34,959 nucleotides of DNA from Gammaproteobacteria bacterium. Its GTDB lineage: Bacteria; Pseudomonadota; Gammaproteobacteria; UBA9214. Below, in pieces: positions 1-9,840 of this stretch. The translations under genes and the position numbers were made by a program. Positions within the stretch are counted from its first letter, which is position 1, and the number at the start of each line of letters is the position of its first letter. Below the pieces are notes generated by a model that saw nothing but the letters and a program-made list of their open reading frames with translations, made no database searches and was not told the DNA's origin. The stretch is taken from the NCBI GenBank assembly GCA_003230545.1, contig QIFB01000081.1, positions 1 to 34,959 of the forward strand, given 5' to 3'.

Positions 1-108
1 ATGCGCCTGCGCGCCGAATTCAACGTGCGTGGGGGAATCTATACCGACATTGTCGTCGAGCACCGCCAGCCCGGCTGGACTCCACCGGACCAGGTTGGAC
101 TGGAGTAA
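1..108 (+). CDS. 3' end of a CDS running in from outside the window; reads ...MRLRAEFNVRGGIYTDIVVEHRQPGWTPPDQVGLE*; resembles the C-terminus of a type I QueF (preQ1 synthase)
   Basis: Open frame from base 1 to TAA at 106-108; 'FNVRGGIYT..VVEHR' resembles short QueF C-termini from memory. Fragment only. Confidence 0.4.
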   Translation: MRLRAEFNVRGGIYTDIVVEHRQPGWTPPDQVGLE

Positions 109-145
109 ACGAGGACAGATCCCATTTTTTGCTCGGTTTTGAACT

Positions 146-280
146 GGCGGAATAAATTCCGCCCTACAATAATAAATTCCGCTCCACAACAATAAATTCG
201 CCCGAAAATAATAGATCCGCCCTACAATAATAAATTCTCCCAACAACATGGTTACCTTGTAGGGCCGAATTTATTCGGCC
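146..280. repeat. Cluster of short degenerate tandem repeats (unit about AATAAATTCCGCCCTACAAT, 5 copies) bounded by palindromes GGCGGAATAAATTCCGCC (146-163) and GGCCGAATTTATTCGGCC (263-280)
   Basis: Read directly: units start near 151, 171, 191, 210 and 229; inverted copy at 257-280. Confidence 0.8.
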
Positions 281-379
281 AGAGAGAATGGACGCCAAAC
301 TGTGCCACTACCTCATTTTTATATAATATAATCAGTTTGTTATAACGAATCAGTCAAAATAAAACGGGGCTGTCCGCCA

Positions 380-1640
380 GTGATTCCTGAGCCGCTGTAT
401 ATCGGTATCGACTTCGGCACCTCCGGGTGCCGCGCATGCGCTATCGACACGGACGCCAGGGTACGGGCCACCCCTGCCCGACCCGGTCGATCGACAGCAG
501 GACCCGGCCACCTGGTGGGCGGCGCTGACCGACAATCTCGACCGGCTAATTTTACGACTCCCGCCGGGGCGCGTTGCCGCCATGGCGGTAGACGGCACCT
601 CGGCCACCCTGCTGCTGTGCACGGCCGACGGCACCCCGCTCGGGCCGGCGCTGATGTACAACAACACGGCAGCAACGGCAGCGGCTGACCGGGTCGCACA
701 GGTCGCACCACTCGATTGCGCCGCCCACGGACCCAGTGCCGGCCTCGCCAAGCTGCTGTACCTGCAGTCCCTGCCGGCCAGCGCGGATGCCCGGTTCGCA
801 CTCCACCAGGCCGACTGGATCAGCGGCCATCTCTGTGGCCGCTACGGCATCACCGACGAGAACAATGCCCTGAAGCTCGGCTATGACCCGGTCGCGCGTG
901 CCTGGCCGGACTGGCTGGACCGGCTCGGGGTGCGGCATGAGCTGTTGCACGCGGTGGTACCCCCCGGGAAGGTGCTGGGACCCCTCGATCCCGGGCTGGC
1001 CGCACGCTGGGGACTGGCAGACGCCACCCGCATCATCAGCGGCACCACCGACAGCACGGCCGGCTTTATCGCCACCGGTGCCGGCCCCGGGGAGGCCGTG
1101 ACCACACTCGGCAGTACCCTGGTACTCAAGGTATGTTCAGGGCAGCCGGTGTTCGCGCCGGAGCACGGTGTCTACAGCCATCGCCTCGGGGAGCACTGGC
1201 TGGTCGGCGGCGCCTCGAACAGTGGTGGCGCGGTGTTGCGCCGGTATTTCTCCGACGCGCAGATGCAACAACTGTCGCTGGCAGTCAAGACGGGTAAACC
1301 CACCGGCCTGGATTACTACCCCCTGCCCGGCAGCGGCGAACGCTTCCCGGAAAACAACCCGCGGCTGGCCCCGCGCCTGGAGCCACGCCCGGCGGACGAC
1401 GCGGTATTTTTCCAGGGCCTGCTCGAGGGCATCACCGCGATCGAGCTGCGCGGTTACCGCCTGCTGGAATCACTTGGCACACCCCGGCCGCAGCGCATCT
1501 ACACGGCAGGTGGCGGAGCCGTCAACGAGGCCTGGCGCGTCTTGCGCGAACAGGCGCTGGGCATTCCGGTGGCGGTTGCGCCACACCAGCAGGCCGCCTA
1601 TGGTGCTGCCCTGCTGGCACGACAGGGAGCAACCGGTTGA
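380..1640 (+). pseudogene. FGGY-family carbohydrate kinase, D-ribulokinase-like, interrupted by an apparent 1-nt frameshift near 465-480 (true lesion or sequencing error)
   Basis: N-terminal GIDFGTSGCRACAIDTDARVRA in frame 2. The continuation PLPDPVDRQQDPATWWAALTDNLDRLILRLPPGRVAAMAVDGTSATLLLC... is in frame 3. GTTDSTAGF and TLGSTLVLK...GVYSHRLGEHWLVGGASNSGGAVLR motifs. Confidence 0.75.
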
Positions 1641-2374
1641 TGAATGATGCAGTCAAGGGTTTCGGCTATCTCCGCGAGGGCATCAGGCTAATGCGCCAAC
1701 CCGGACTGCGGCGTTACGTGGCCATGCCTCTGCTGATCAGTACCCTGGTATTCAGCGCGGCCATCTGGTTCGGCATTCACTGGATCGGTGTCCTGGTGGA
1801 ATGGTTACTCGGCTATCTCCCCGGCTGGCTCGAGTGGTTGAGTTACCTGTTGTGGCCGTTGTTTGCACTGACCGGGTTACTGGTCGTGTTCTATACCTTC
1901 TCGATCATTACCAACCTGATTGCCGCCCCGTTCAACGGCCTGCTCGCGGAAGCGGTCGAGCTCCACCTGACCGGCCGGCCGATTGACGAGGCCAGCGGCT
2001 GGCAGGAACTGCTGAAAGATGTCATCCCGAGCATCCTCTCCGAGCTGCGCAAGCTTAGGTACTTCGCCTTGCGTGCGGCGCCACTTGCCGTGCTGTTTCT
2101 GATCCCGGGCGTCAACCTTGCTGCACCGTTTATCTGGGGCCTGTTCAGTGCCTGGATGCTGGCGATTGAATATGCCGATTATCCAATGGCCAACCACCTG
2201 TTGCACTTTACCGAGCAGAAGCAACGCCTGCGGCAGCGGCGCCTGCTGTCTTACGGATTTGGCAGCGGGTCACTGCTGCTGACCATGATCCCGGTGGTGA
2301 ATTTTATCGCCATGCCGGCCTCGGTGGCGGGCGCCACGGCGATGTGGGTCCGGGAGTTCAGGGAAACCGGGTAG
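1637..2374 (+). CDS. cysZ: CysZ-like sulfate transport / EI24 domain membrane protein
   Basis: 245 aa, several hydrophobic segments, CysZ-like N-terminus (GFGYLREGIRLMRQPGLRRYVAMPLLIS); start overlaps the preceding ORF stop. Confidence 0.8.
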   Translation: MMNDAVKGFGYLREGIRLMRQPGLRRYVAMPLLISTLVFSAAIWFGIHWIGVLVEWLLGYLPGWLEWLSYLLWPLFALTGLLVVFYTFSIITNLIAAPFNGLLAEAVELHLTGRPIDEASGWQELLKDVIPSILSELRKLRYFALRAAPLAVLFLIPGVNLAAPFIWGLFSAWMLAIEYADYPMANHLLHFTEQKQRLRQRRLLSYGFGSGSLLLTMIPVVNFIAMPASVAGATAMWVREFRETG

Positions 2375-2401
2375 CCATGTCCGGCGATTACGCGAACATG
2401 C

Positions 2402-3556
2402 TTACCCCAGAAATTCCCGCAGCCGCCTGACCCCTTCCTCGAGGTTCTCCAGTGACGTGGTATAAGCAAAGCGCACATGCCGTTCCGGGCGGTGACTGCC
2501 GAAATCGATACCGGGCGTGATGGCCACGCCAGCCTCTTCCAGCAAACGTGTGGCGAACGTGAAACTGTCATCGGTGAAACGGCTGCAATCGGCATACAGG
2601 TAGAAAGCCCCTTCCGGCGTGACCGGGATATCGAAACCTGATTCCCGCAGCGCCGGCAACAGGTAATCGCGCCGGGCACGAAACTCCTCGCGACGTGCCT
2701 CGAGGATCGCGATGTTGTCCGGCTCGAATGCGGCCAGCGCCGCGTGCTGTGCCGGCGTCGGCGCCGCCAGGAACAGGTTCTGTGCCAGCTTGTCGAGATC
2801 CGCGACGCTGGACGCGGGGGCCACCAGCCAGCCGAGCCGCCAGCCGGTCATGCCGAAGTATTTCGAGAAACTGTTGATGACGAAGATCTCGTCAGACACG
2901 GCCAGTGCCGTCTGTGCGTCACCGGCATAGGTCAGCCCGTGGTAGATCTCGTCGACGATGAGACTGCCCTGCTCCCGGACCATTGCAAACAGCCGGCGGA
3001 TATCCTGCAACCCGAGCAAGGTGCCGGTCGGATTGGACGGTGACGCCAGCATCAGCACAGTCACCTTCCCGTCCCAGTGCGCCTGCACCTGCTCCGGTGT
3101 CGGCTGATACGCGGTCGTTGCATCCACGGGAATACCGTGCGGCTCACCGTTCAGCAGGTAGACAAAATTCCGGTTACAGGGATAGCCCGGGTCCGCCATC
3201 AACACGCGATCGCCCGGGTTGACCAGGATGGACAGCACCAGCTGCAGTGCTGCCGATGCCCCCGGGGTGATGACAATGCGTTCCGGTTCCACCGTTAGCC
3301 GGTAACGTTCACGGTAGAACCCGGCAATGCGCTCACGCAGGGCAGTCAGCCCGACCGCCGGGGTGTAATGGGTGTGCCCCTGGCGCAGTGCAGCAATACC
3401 GGCATCGATCACCGGTTGCGGTGTCACGAAATCCGGTTCCCCGATTTCCATGTGTATTACCGAACGGCCCGCGGCTTCCAGTTCCCGGGCACGCGCCAGC
3501 AACGCCATCACGTGAAACGGCTGAATACGGGCCATGCGCTCCGCGCTGCGCGTCAT
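2402..3556 (-). CDS. Class I/II PLP-dependent aminotransferase
   Basis: ORF 2402-3721; likely start at MTRSAERMARIQPFHVM (3556), 4 nt after the upstream gene's stop. Motifs MEIGEPDF, SPSNPTGT, NSFSKYFGMTGWRLGW. Confidence 0.85.
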   Translation of the reverse strand: MTRSAERMARIQPFHVMALLARARELEAAGRSVIHMEIGEPDFVTPQPVIDAGIAALRQGHTHYTPAVGLTALRERIAGFYRERYRLTVEPERIVITPGASAALQLVLSILVNPGDRVLMADPGYPCNRNFVYLLNGEPHGIPVDATTAYQPTPEQVQAHWDGKVTVLMLASPSNPTGTLLGLQDIRRLFAMVREQGSLIVDEIYHGLTYAGDAQTALAVSDEIFVINSFSKYFGMTGWRLGWLVAPASSVADLDKLAQNLFLAAPTPAQHAALAAFEPDNIAILEARREEFRARRDYLLPALRESGFDIPVTPEGAFYLYADCSRFTDDSFTFATRLLEEAGVAITPGIDFGSHRPERHVRFAYTTSLENLEEGVRRLREFLG

Positions 3557-3560
3557 GCAG

Positions 3561-4367
3561 TCATCCGGACCGGGCGCGCCGCGCCTGGCAGTGCTCATGC
3601 AACCGCAACAGGAAGGCCGTGTTGACCAGGCCACCGGGGTCAGGCCCGCCGGCCAGCACATGGCAGGGTTGGCCCGGTTCGCCAAGGTGGTCAAGGACCA
3701 GCGCGGCTGCGCTGAAGTCATGGTCCTCGGTGTAGCGATTCACGGTGATCAGGGCATCGACACCGGCATCCTGTGCCGAACGCAGGCCATTGGCCGAGTC
3801 TTCAATCGCCAGGCACTGACTGGCCGGCAGCCCCAGCTGTTCCAGCGCATAGTGATAAATGTCCGGCGCCGGCTTCTTGTTGGAAACGACACTGCCGGCC
3901 GCAATCACATCAAACCAGCCGGAAGTATCCTGCGAAAAACTGTGCTCCAGCAGAGCCGTGACATTCACCGGCGTTGTTGTAGTCACGATGGCAAGCCGCA
4001 ACCCCTGCGCACGTGCATCCAGCATCAGCCGTTCGACGCCGGGCAGCAACGGCACATCACCGCGTTCCAGGGCATGGGTGTAGCTGGCCGTCTTGGACTG
4101 GTGCAGGCCGGCGATAAACCCGTCGCTTGTGCGCTTCGACAGACTATCCGTGCAAAACCTGTCGAGGTAGTAGCGGATACGTTCCTTGCCACCGGTGACG
4201 GTCAACAGCCGGTGGTACAGATCCCGGTCCCACGACCAGTCCAGCCCGGCCTCACGAAACGCAGCATTGAATGCCTGCCGGTGGATTTCCTCGGTGTCCG
4301 CCAGCGTTCCATCCACATCAAACAACAGGGCCACCAGCCTGTTTGTAAGAGAATTTTCCTGGGTCAT
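3561..4367 (-). CDS. HAD-IA family hydrolase, CbbY-like
   Basis: FDVDGTLADTEEIHRQAFN, IEDSANGLRSAQDAG motifs. Confidence 0.85.
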   Translation of the reverse strand: MTQENSLTNRLVALLFDVDGTLADTEEIHRQAFNAAFREAGLDWSWDRDLYHRLLTVTGGKERIRYYLDRFCTDSLSKRTSDGFIAGLHQSKTASYTHALERGDVPLLPGVERLMLDARAQGLRLAIVTTTTPVNVTALLEHSFSQDTSGWFDVIAAGSVVSNKKPAPDIYHYALEQLGLPASQCLAIEDSANGLRSAQDAGVDALITVNRYTEDHDFSAAALVLDHLGEPGQPCHVLAGGPDPGGLVNTAFLLRLHEHCQARRARSG

Positions 4368-4405
4368 GGCGCTGTCCCCGCACTCTATGAGCTGTTGGAC
4401 GGTTC

Positions 4406-4433
4406 TTGACTAATGGTAAAAGTGGCGTATAAA
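4406..4433 (+). promoter_or_regulatory. Candidate sigma70 promoter for dksA (TTGACT-16-TATAAA with GC-rich discriminator)
   Basis: TTGACT 4406-4411, TATAAA 4428-4433, followed by TAACGCCCC. Confidence 0.45.
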
Positions 4434-4547
4434 TAACGCCCCTGTAGCAAAATGCCTGCCTGGGAAAAGACCTGACAGCGCCATTTCATGTGCAATTAAT
4501 ATAAAGGAAACAGTGAATTATACAGACTGTTTCCGGAGACAGTTTAC

Positions 4548-5165
4548 ATGGCTGTAAAGAAGAAATCAGCGCCCCGGAAGACCGCAGCAAAGAAGAAGAC
4601 TGTTGCGAAGAAAAAGACTGCGAAAAAGGCAGCCAGCCGTAAAGCGCCGGTTAAAAAGAAGGTCGCCGCCAGGAAAACCGCGAAAACGGCTGCCCCGAAG
4701 AAAAAGGCGGTCGTAAAAAAGATCACTCGCCGCAAGAACGGATCGGGCCAGATCGGACCGGTCCCGGGTATCGCGCCCTATGCTGAAAAGCGCGGCGAGG
4801 AGTACATGAATGAAAAACAGGCCGAGCATTTCAGGAATATCCTGACAAGCTGGAAAAAAGAACTCATGGAAGAAGTCGATCGCACCGTGCACCACATGCA
4901 GGACGATGCCGCCAACTTCCCGGACCCGAACGACCGGGCCACGCAGGAATCGGAATTCAGCATGGAGTTGCGTGCCCGTGACCGCGAACGCAAGCTGATC
5001 AAGAAAATCGACGAGTCCATGTATAATCTCGAGAATGAAGATTATGGCTATTGCGAGGCCTGCGGTGTCGAGATCGGTGTCAAGCGACTGGAAGCCCGCC
5101 CAACGGCAAATCTGTGCATTGACTGCAAGATTCTCGACGAGATCCGTGAAAAGCAGATGGGCTAG
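4548..5165 (+). CDS. dksA: RNA polymerase-binding transcription factor DksA with Lys/Ala-rich N-terminal extension
   Basis: C-terminal DksA core with zinc finger [27 protein letters not shown]-terminal ~65 aa K/A-rich. Confidence 0.93.
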   Translation: MAVKKKSAPRKTAAKKKTVAKKKTAKKAASRKAPVKKKVAARKTAKTAAPKKKAVVKKITRRKNGSGQIGPVPGIAPYAEKRGEEYMNEKQAEHFRNILTSWKKELMEEVDRTVHHMQDDAANFPDPNDRATQESEFSMELRARDRERKLIKKIDESMYNLENEDYGYCEACGVEIGVKRLEARPTANLCIDCKILDEIREKQMG

Positions 5166-5190
5166 ACTGCTCCGTGCATACCGAATCCAC

Positions 5191-5214
5191 AAGGCCGGCA
5201 ATCGCCGGCTTTTT
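5191..5214 (+). terminator. Rho-independent terminator downstream of dksA
   Basis: GCCGGC-AATC-GCCGGC followed by TTTTT. Confidence 0.8.
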
Positions 5215-5240
5215 GGTTTCCGGGAAATCCTGATCAGGAT

Positions 5241-5329
5241 GTAGCCCGGGTGCCGGCCCGAAGGGCCGAATCCCGGGGAGCATATTTGAAACAAGTTCCC
5301 CGGATTCCGCTGCGCTTCATCCGGGCTAC
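5241..5329. repeat. Palindromic dispersed repeat (GTAGCCCGGATGAAGCGCAGCGGAATCCGGGG family), divergent left arm plus canonical right arm
   Basis: Left arm 5241-5279, right arm 5295-5329; the same motif recurs at 19316-19397 and 34915-34945. Confidence 0.8.
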
Positions 5330-5361
5330 GAACTGGCCGGCTTTGTACCGGGTTTCGTTAC

Positions 5362-6291
5362 ATGGAAACACCTGACATCACCCCCGCCTACCGTGGCCGG
5401 TTTGCGCCTTCGCCGACCGGGCCGCTGCATTTCGGTTCACTGGTTGCCGCGGTTGGCAGCTATCTCGATGCACGGCATCACGCCGGCGAATGGCTGGTAC
5501 GCATGGAAGACCTCGACCCGCCGCGCGAGGTTCCCGGTGCGGCCGATGAGATCCTGAGAACGCTGGAACACTATGGCCTGCACTGGGATGGTGAAGTGCG
5601 CTACCAGGGCCACAGGCATTCCGGGTACCAGCTGGCACTGGAGCAGCTGGACGCGGACGGCTGGCTTTACGGCTGCGCCTGCACCCGCAGGGAAATTGCC
5701 GACACCGCCCTGCCCGGCCAGGGTGGCAACATCTACCCGGGCACCTGCCGCAACGGACTGCCGGAGGGCCGCAAGGAACGTGCGCTGCGCGTCCGGGTCG
5801 GGGACACAGAAATCTGTTTTGATGATGGCCTGCAGGGCAGCCGTCGCCAGCATCTCGGGCGGGATGTCGGCGACTTCGTGGTACGCCGCGCGGACGACCT
5901 GGCGGCCTATCAACTGGCCGTGGTCGTCGATGATGCCGCCCAGCAAATAACGCATGTCGTGCGCGGGGCCGACTTGCTCGATTCCACACCCCGACAGATC
6001 CACCTGCAGGGCCTGCTGGGGCTGGCGACACCAACCTACCTGCACCTGCCGGTTGCCATCAACAGCGCGGGTGAGAAACTCGGCAAGCAGACGCACGCGT
6101 GTAGTATTGCGGGTACCGACCCGGTGCCGGTATTACTCGACGTGCTGCGCTTCCTTAAGCAGGAACTTCCGGATACGGACGGTGGGCCGGCGCCGGAAGA
6201 CCTGCTGGACTGGGCTACCAGGCACTGGGACAACACGCCCCTGTGCGGCCACGGTACGCGGCCGGCGCCGGCGGAATACCTGGCGGATTGA
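5362..6291 (+). CDS. gluQ: Glutamyl-Q tRNA(Asp) synthetase
   Basis: [38 protein letters not shown] in place of KMSKS; downstream of dksA as in many gammaproteobacteria. Confidence 0.93.
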   Translation: METPDITPAYRGRFAPSPTGPLHFGSLVAAVGSYLDARHHAGEWLVRMEDLDPPREVPGAADEILRTLEHYGLHWDGEVRYQGHRHSGYQLALEQLDADGWLYGCACTRREIADTALPGQGGNIYPGTCRNGLPEGRKERALRVRVGDTEICFDDGLQGSRRQHLGRDVGDFVVRRADDLAAYQLAVVVDDAAQQITHVVRGADLLDSTPRQIHLQGLLGLATPTYLHLPVAINSAGEKLGKQTHACSIAGTDPVPVLLDVLRFLKQELPDTDGGPAPEDLLDWATRHWDNTPLCGHGTRPAPAEYLAD

Positions 6292-6318
6292 CGCCGGGAT
6301 ACAACACCCGATTATAAT
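6288..6318 (+). promoter_or_regulatory. Candidate acs promoter (TTGACG-19-TATAAT)
   Basis: Perfect -10 TATAAT at 6313-6318; -35-like TTGACG overlaps the gluQ stop; spacer is long (19). Confidence 0.4.
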
Positions 6319-6358
6319 GACCTGGTTGCACCCGCCAGCACCAACAGGAGATCACTGC

Positions 6359-8296
6359 ATGTCTGACAGCAAGATCTACGATGTCCCTGGCCCTGTTGCC
6401 GACTCGGCCTTTATCGACGAGGCAAGATACCAGGCACTGTACCGGCAATCGATCGAGGATCCGGCCGGTTTCTGGGCCGAGCAGGCCGAAACCTTCCTGG
6501 ACTGGGAAAAGAAATGGGACAGCGTCCTCGACTGGGATTATCACAAGGCCCATATCCGCTGGTTTGAAGGCGGTGTACTGAATGCCTGCGTCAACTGCGT
6601 CGACCGTCACCTGGAAACCCGCGGTGAGCAAACGGCGCTGATCTGGGAAGGTGACGATCCCGCGGATGATGCCAAAATCAGCTACCGGGAACTTTATGAA
6701 CAGGTTTGCCGGCTGGCGAATGTCCTGAAGTCACGCGGCGTCAACAAGGGTGACCGGGTCTGTATCTATATGCCGATGATCCCGGAAGCGGTGTATGCCA
6801 TGCTGGCCTGCGCACGCATTGGTGCAGTGCATTCGGTCGTCTTTGGCGGCTTTTCTCCCGAGTCGATCAAGGACCGCATTCTCGATTCCGACTGCCAGAC
6901 GGTGATCACGGCTGATGGCGCAACCCGTGGCAGCAAGCCGATCGGCCTCAAGGCCAATGTCGACCAGGCGCTGGCGTCCTGCCCGAATGTCCATACCGTG
7001 CTGGTGGTGCGGCATACCCGGACAGACATTGATTTCCGGGAACCACGCGATGCCTGGTACCACGAACTCATGGAAGCGGCATCTGCCGACTGCCCGGCCG
7101 AACCGATGAATGCCGAGGATCCGTTGTTTATCCTGTACACCTCGGGTTCAACCGGCAAACCCAAGGGGGTCCTGCATACCACCGGCGGTTACCTGCTGTA
7201 TGCCGCCATCACCCACAAGTACATCTTCGACTACCACGACGGTGACATCTACTGGTGTACCGCCGACGTCGGCTGGGTCACCGGGCACTCGTACATTGTG
7301 TACGGCCCGCTCGCCAATGGCGCAACCACGCTGGTGTTCGAGGGCATCCCGACCTGGCCGGATGCCTCGCGTTTCTGGCAGGTCTGCGACAAGCACCAGG
7401 TCAATATCTTCTATACCGCACCGACGGCGCTGCGCTCGCTGATGCGGCTTGGCGATGAACCGGTCAAGCAAACCTCGCGCAACAGCCTGCGATTGCTGGG
7501 CACCGTGGGCGAACCCATTAACCCGGAAGCATGGGAGTGGTACTACCATGTCGTCGGCGATAGTCGCTGCCCGATTGTCGATACCTGGTGGCAGACCGAG
7601 ACTGGCGGCATCCTGATCACACCCCTGCCCGGCGCCACCCGGCTCAAGCCGGGTTCAGCCACCCGCCCCTTCTTCGGTATCCGGCCGGCGCTGGTCGATA
7701 ACGACGGCAAGGTGCTCGAGGGCGTCGCGGAAGGCAACCTCGTCATGACGCATCCCTGGCCGGGCCAGATGCGCAGCCTGTACGGTGACCACCAGCGGTT
7801 CATCGACACCTACTTCAAGGCCTACCCGGGGATGTATTTCACCGGTGACGGTGCGCGCCGCGATGCGGACGGCTATTACTGGATCACCGGCCGCGTTGAC
7901 GATGTGTTGATCGTCTCCGGGCACAACCTCGGTACCGCGGAACTGGAAAGCGCCCTGGTGCTGCACGCGGCCGTGGCCGAGGCCGCCATTGTCGGGTACC
8001 CGCACGATATCAAGGGACAGGGCATCTATGCCTATGTCACCCTGGTCAATGGCACCGAACCGAGCGATGCACTGCGCGACGAGCTGGTCCAGCTGGTACG
8101 CAGCGAGATCGGCCCGATCGCCACACCGGACATTATCCAGTGGGCGCCGGGACTGCCGAAGACCCGTTCCGGCAAGATCATGCGGCGTATCCTGCGCAAG
8201 ATTGCCGCCAACGAGATGGACTCGCTGGGAGACACCTCTACGCTGGCCGACCCGTCCGTCGTCGACGACCTGATCGAGAACCGGGTTCCCAGCTGA
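6359..8296 (+). CDS. acs: Acetyl-CoA synthetase (acetate-CoA ligase)
   Basis: Start [11 protein letters not shown] with upstream [49 protein letters not shown] motifs. ORF-track start at 5954 is too far upstream. Confidence 0.95.
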   Translation: MSDSKIYDVPGPVADSAFIDEARYQALYRQSIEDPAGFWAEQAETFLDWEKKWDSVLDWDYHKAHIRWFEGGVLNACVNCVDRHLETRGEQTALIWEGDDPADDAKISYRELYEQVCRLANVLKSRGVNKGDRVCIYMPMIPEAVYAMLACARIGAVHSVVFGGFSPESIKDRILDSDCQTVITADGATRGSKPIGLKANVDQALASCPNVHTVLVVRHTRTDIDFREPRDAWYHELMEAASADCPAEPMNAEDPLFILYTSGSTGKPKGVLHTTGGYLLYAAITHKYIFDYHDGDIYWCTADVGWVTGHSYIVYGPLANGATTLVFEGIPTWPDASRFWQVCDKHQVNIFYTAPTALRSLMRLGDEPVKQTSRNSLRLLGTVGEPINPEAWEWYYHVVGDSRCPIVDTWWQTETGGILITPLPGATRLKPGSATRPFFGIRPALVDNDGKVLEGVAEGNLVMTHPWPGQMRSLYGDHQRFIDTYFKAYPGMYFTGDGARRDADGYYWITGRVDDVLIVSGHNLGTAELESALVLHAAVAEAAIVGYPHDIKGQGIYAYVTLVNGTEPSDALRDELVQLVRSEIGPIATPDIIQWAPGLPKTRSGKIMRRILRKIAANEMDSLGDTSTLADPSVVDDLIENRVPS

Positions 8297-8486
8297 TCAA
8301 TGAAACCGGGGAAACCGGTGACCTGCAATAGCCATCCGGTACGGCGTGGATATTGCTTGAGATACGAGTCATAACCATATGTTATTCCATATATTTTACT
8401 GGCTTTCCTGCGTACTTATTAAAGGGCGCCGTCGTCCTGGCCGCTACAGTTGTTGTATGCAACCACCTAACGCAACAGGTACCCTC

Positions 8487-9812
8487 ATGCGAAAAGAAAT
8501 CTTTGGCCTGATCCTGCTCATGGCAACCACTGGTACGGCTGCTGCCGGTGACATCTGGCAAAGCCTGTTCAAGGAAAAGCTGCGCGATGCAAACAAGGGG
8601 GACAGTGTCGCGCAATATGATGTTGGCGCGATGTATCAAAAGGGTCGTGGCGTCAAGGCCAATCGCGACAAGGCAATCGAGTGGTATACCAGGGCAGCCG
8701 ACCAGGACAGCCGGAAAGCCGCTTCCCGACTGAAACTGATGAAGTCCAATGAAGCACGATTTTCCGCGGCCGCTGTCAGTGCCTCCCGGGGCGAAGTCGA
8801 CAGCCAGTTCGATCTCGGGAAAATGTACGAAAAAGGTATTGGCACCAGCATTGATTACCGGCAGGCACGCGAATGGTACGGGAAGGCTGCTGCAGCAGGA
8901 CATGCAAAGGCAAGCTTCAGCCTCGGGTTGATGTACCACGAGGGCACCGGCGTCAAAAGAAATAACAAGACGGCCTTCAAATGGTTCAATGATGCGGCCG
9001 GACAAGGCAGTACCCCGGCACAATATTACCTCGGCAAGCTGTACGCATCCGGATCCGGCGTACGCAGAAATTACACGAAGGCACTTGACTGGTATTCGAT
9101 GGCCGCCGATGGCGGATTTGGCCAGGCCAGGGGCGCGATCATCGAGGTAACTGAAAAGATGAATCAGCCGAAGCCTGAAAAGACCGCCTCGAAGAAAAAA
9201 ACGAAGCAAAAGCCCGTGGCAAAGTCGATGCCGAAGAAAAAAACGAAGACAGCAAAGAATCCAGAGAAACAGCCTGAACCGGTTGCCGTGAAAGAGAAGA
9301 AGCTGATTGCCCAACCTTCAGTAGTTCCCGGGATAACGGAAGATACCGGCGACAAGACACACAGCGACCAGCTCATGGAAGCCCTGATGCTGACCACATG
9401 GAGCCGGCAATCCCGGCCAGTCAGTTATCTGCCGTCTGCCGTCAATAGCTGCCGGATCGAGGGTAAGAGGATCTCCTGCTTCAGCGACGATCAGACCCGC
9501 AACAGTGGCGGCAATGATGTGAAATTCAAGACCAAGTCCATCATCAGTAACTTTGGCAGCGACGGAACCTTCCAGGTGGTGTATCGCAATCTGGTGGTCA
9601 ATACCACGCAGTCTGGAAAGAACATCCGACAGGAAACGGAAGCAGCCTATGGTGATGAGGGCACAGGTTCCACCCACACTGTCATTACCGGCTGGGGGAT
9701 CGAACATTCAGTCGAATGCAAAATGCATGACAGCAACTCGCTTACCTGCGTAAAAGACAAGTCACGCACTGTCAGGATCACCAGCCAGCAGAACATAGCG
9801 CGTGGCCGCTAG
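8487..9812 (+). CDS. Secreted/periplasmic Sel1-repeat protein with Lys-rich linker and uncharacterised C-terminal domain
   Basis: Signal-like MRKEIFGLILLMATTGTAAAG; about four Sel1-like repeats (GAMYQKGRGVKAN..A.EWYTRAA; GKMYEKGIGT; GLMYHEGTGVKRN; GKLYASGSGVRRN). Confidence 0.85.
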   Translation: MRKEIFGLILLMATTGTAAAGDIWQSLFKEKLRDANKGDSVAQYDVGAMYQKGRGVKANRDKAIEWYTRAADQDSRKAASRLKLMKSNEARFSAAAVSASRGEVDSQFDLGKMYEKGIGTSIDYRQAREWYGKAAAAGHAKASFSLGLMYHEGTGVKRNNKTAFKWFNDAAGQGSTPAQYYLGKLYASGSGVRRNYTKALDWYSMAADGGFGQARGAIIEVTEKMNQPKPEKTASKKKTKQKPVAKSMPKKKTKTAKNPEKQPEPVAVKEKKLIAQPSVVPGITEDTGDKTHSDQLMEALMLTTWSRQSRPVSYLPSAVNSCRIEGKRISCFSDDQTRNSGGNDVKFKTKSIISNFGSDGTFQVVYRNLVVNTTQSGKNIRQETEAAYGDEGTGSTHTVITGWGIEHSVECKMHDSNSLTCVKDKSRTVRITSQQNIARGR

Positions 9813-9840
9813 GTATAGGTAACATCCCATAAAAAGGTGC

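Noticed and set aside
146-280. CRISPR array
   Set aside because: Units are contiguous degenerate direct repeats without distinct spacers; no cas genes in the window.
3534-4409. 291-aa + strand ORF
   Set aside because: Antisense to the HAD phosphatase, which has clear catalytic motifs.
5954-6358. N-terminal extension of the acs ORF
   Set aside because: Overlaps gluQ in another frame; the Acs N-terminus begins at [11 protein letters not shown] with a good RBS.
8382-9314. 310-aa minus-strand ORF
   Set aside because: Antisense to the Sel1-repeat gene; low-complexity Leu/Phe/His/Arg composition reflects the complement of Lys-rich codons.
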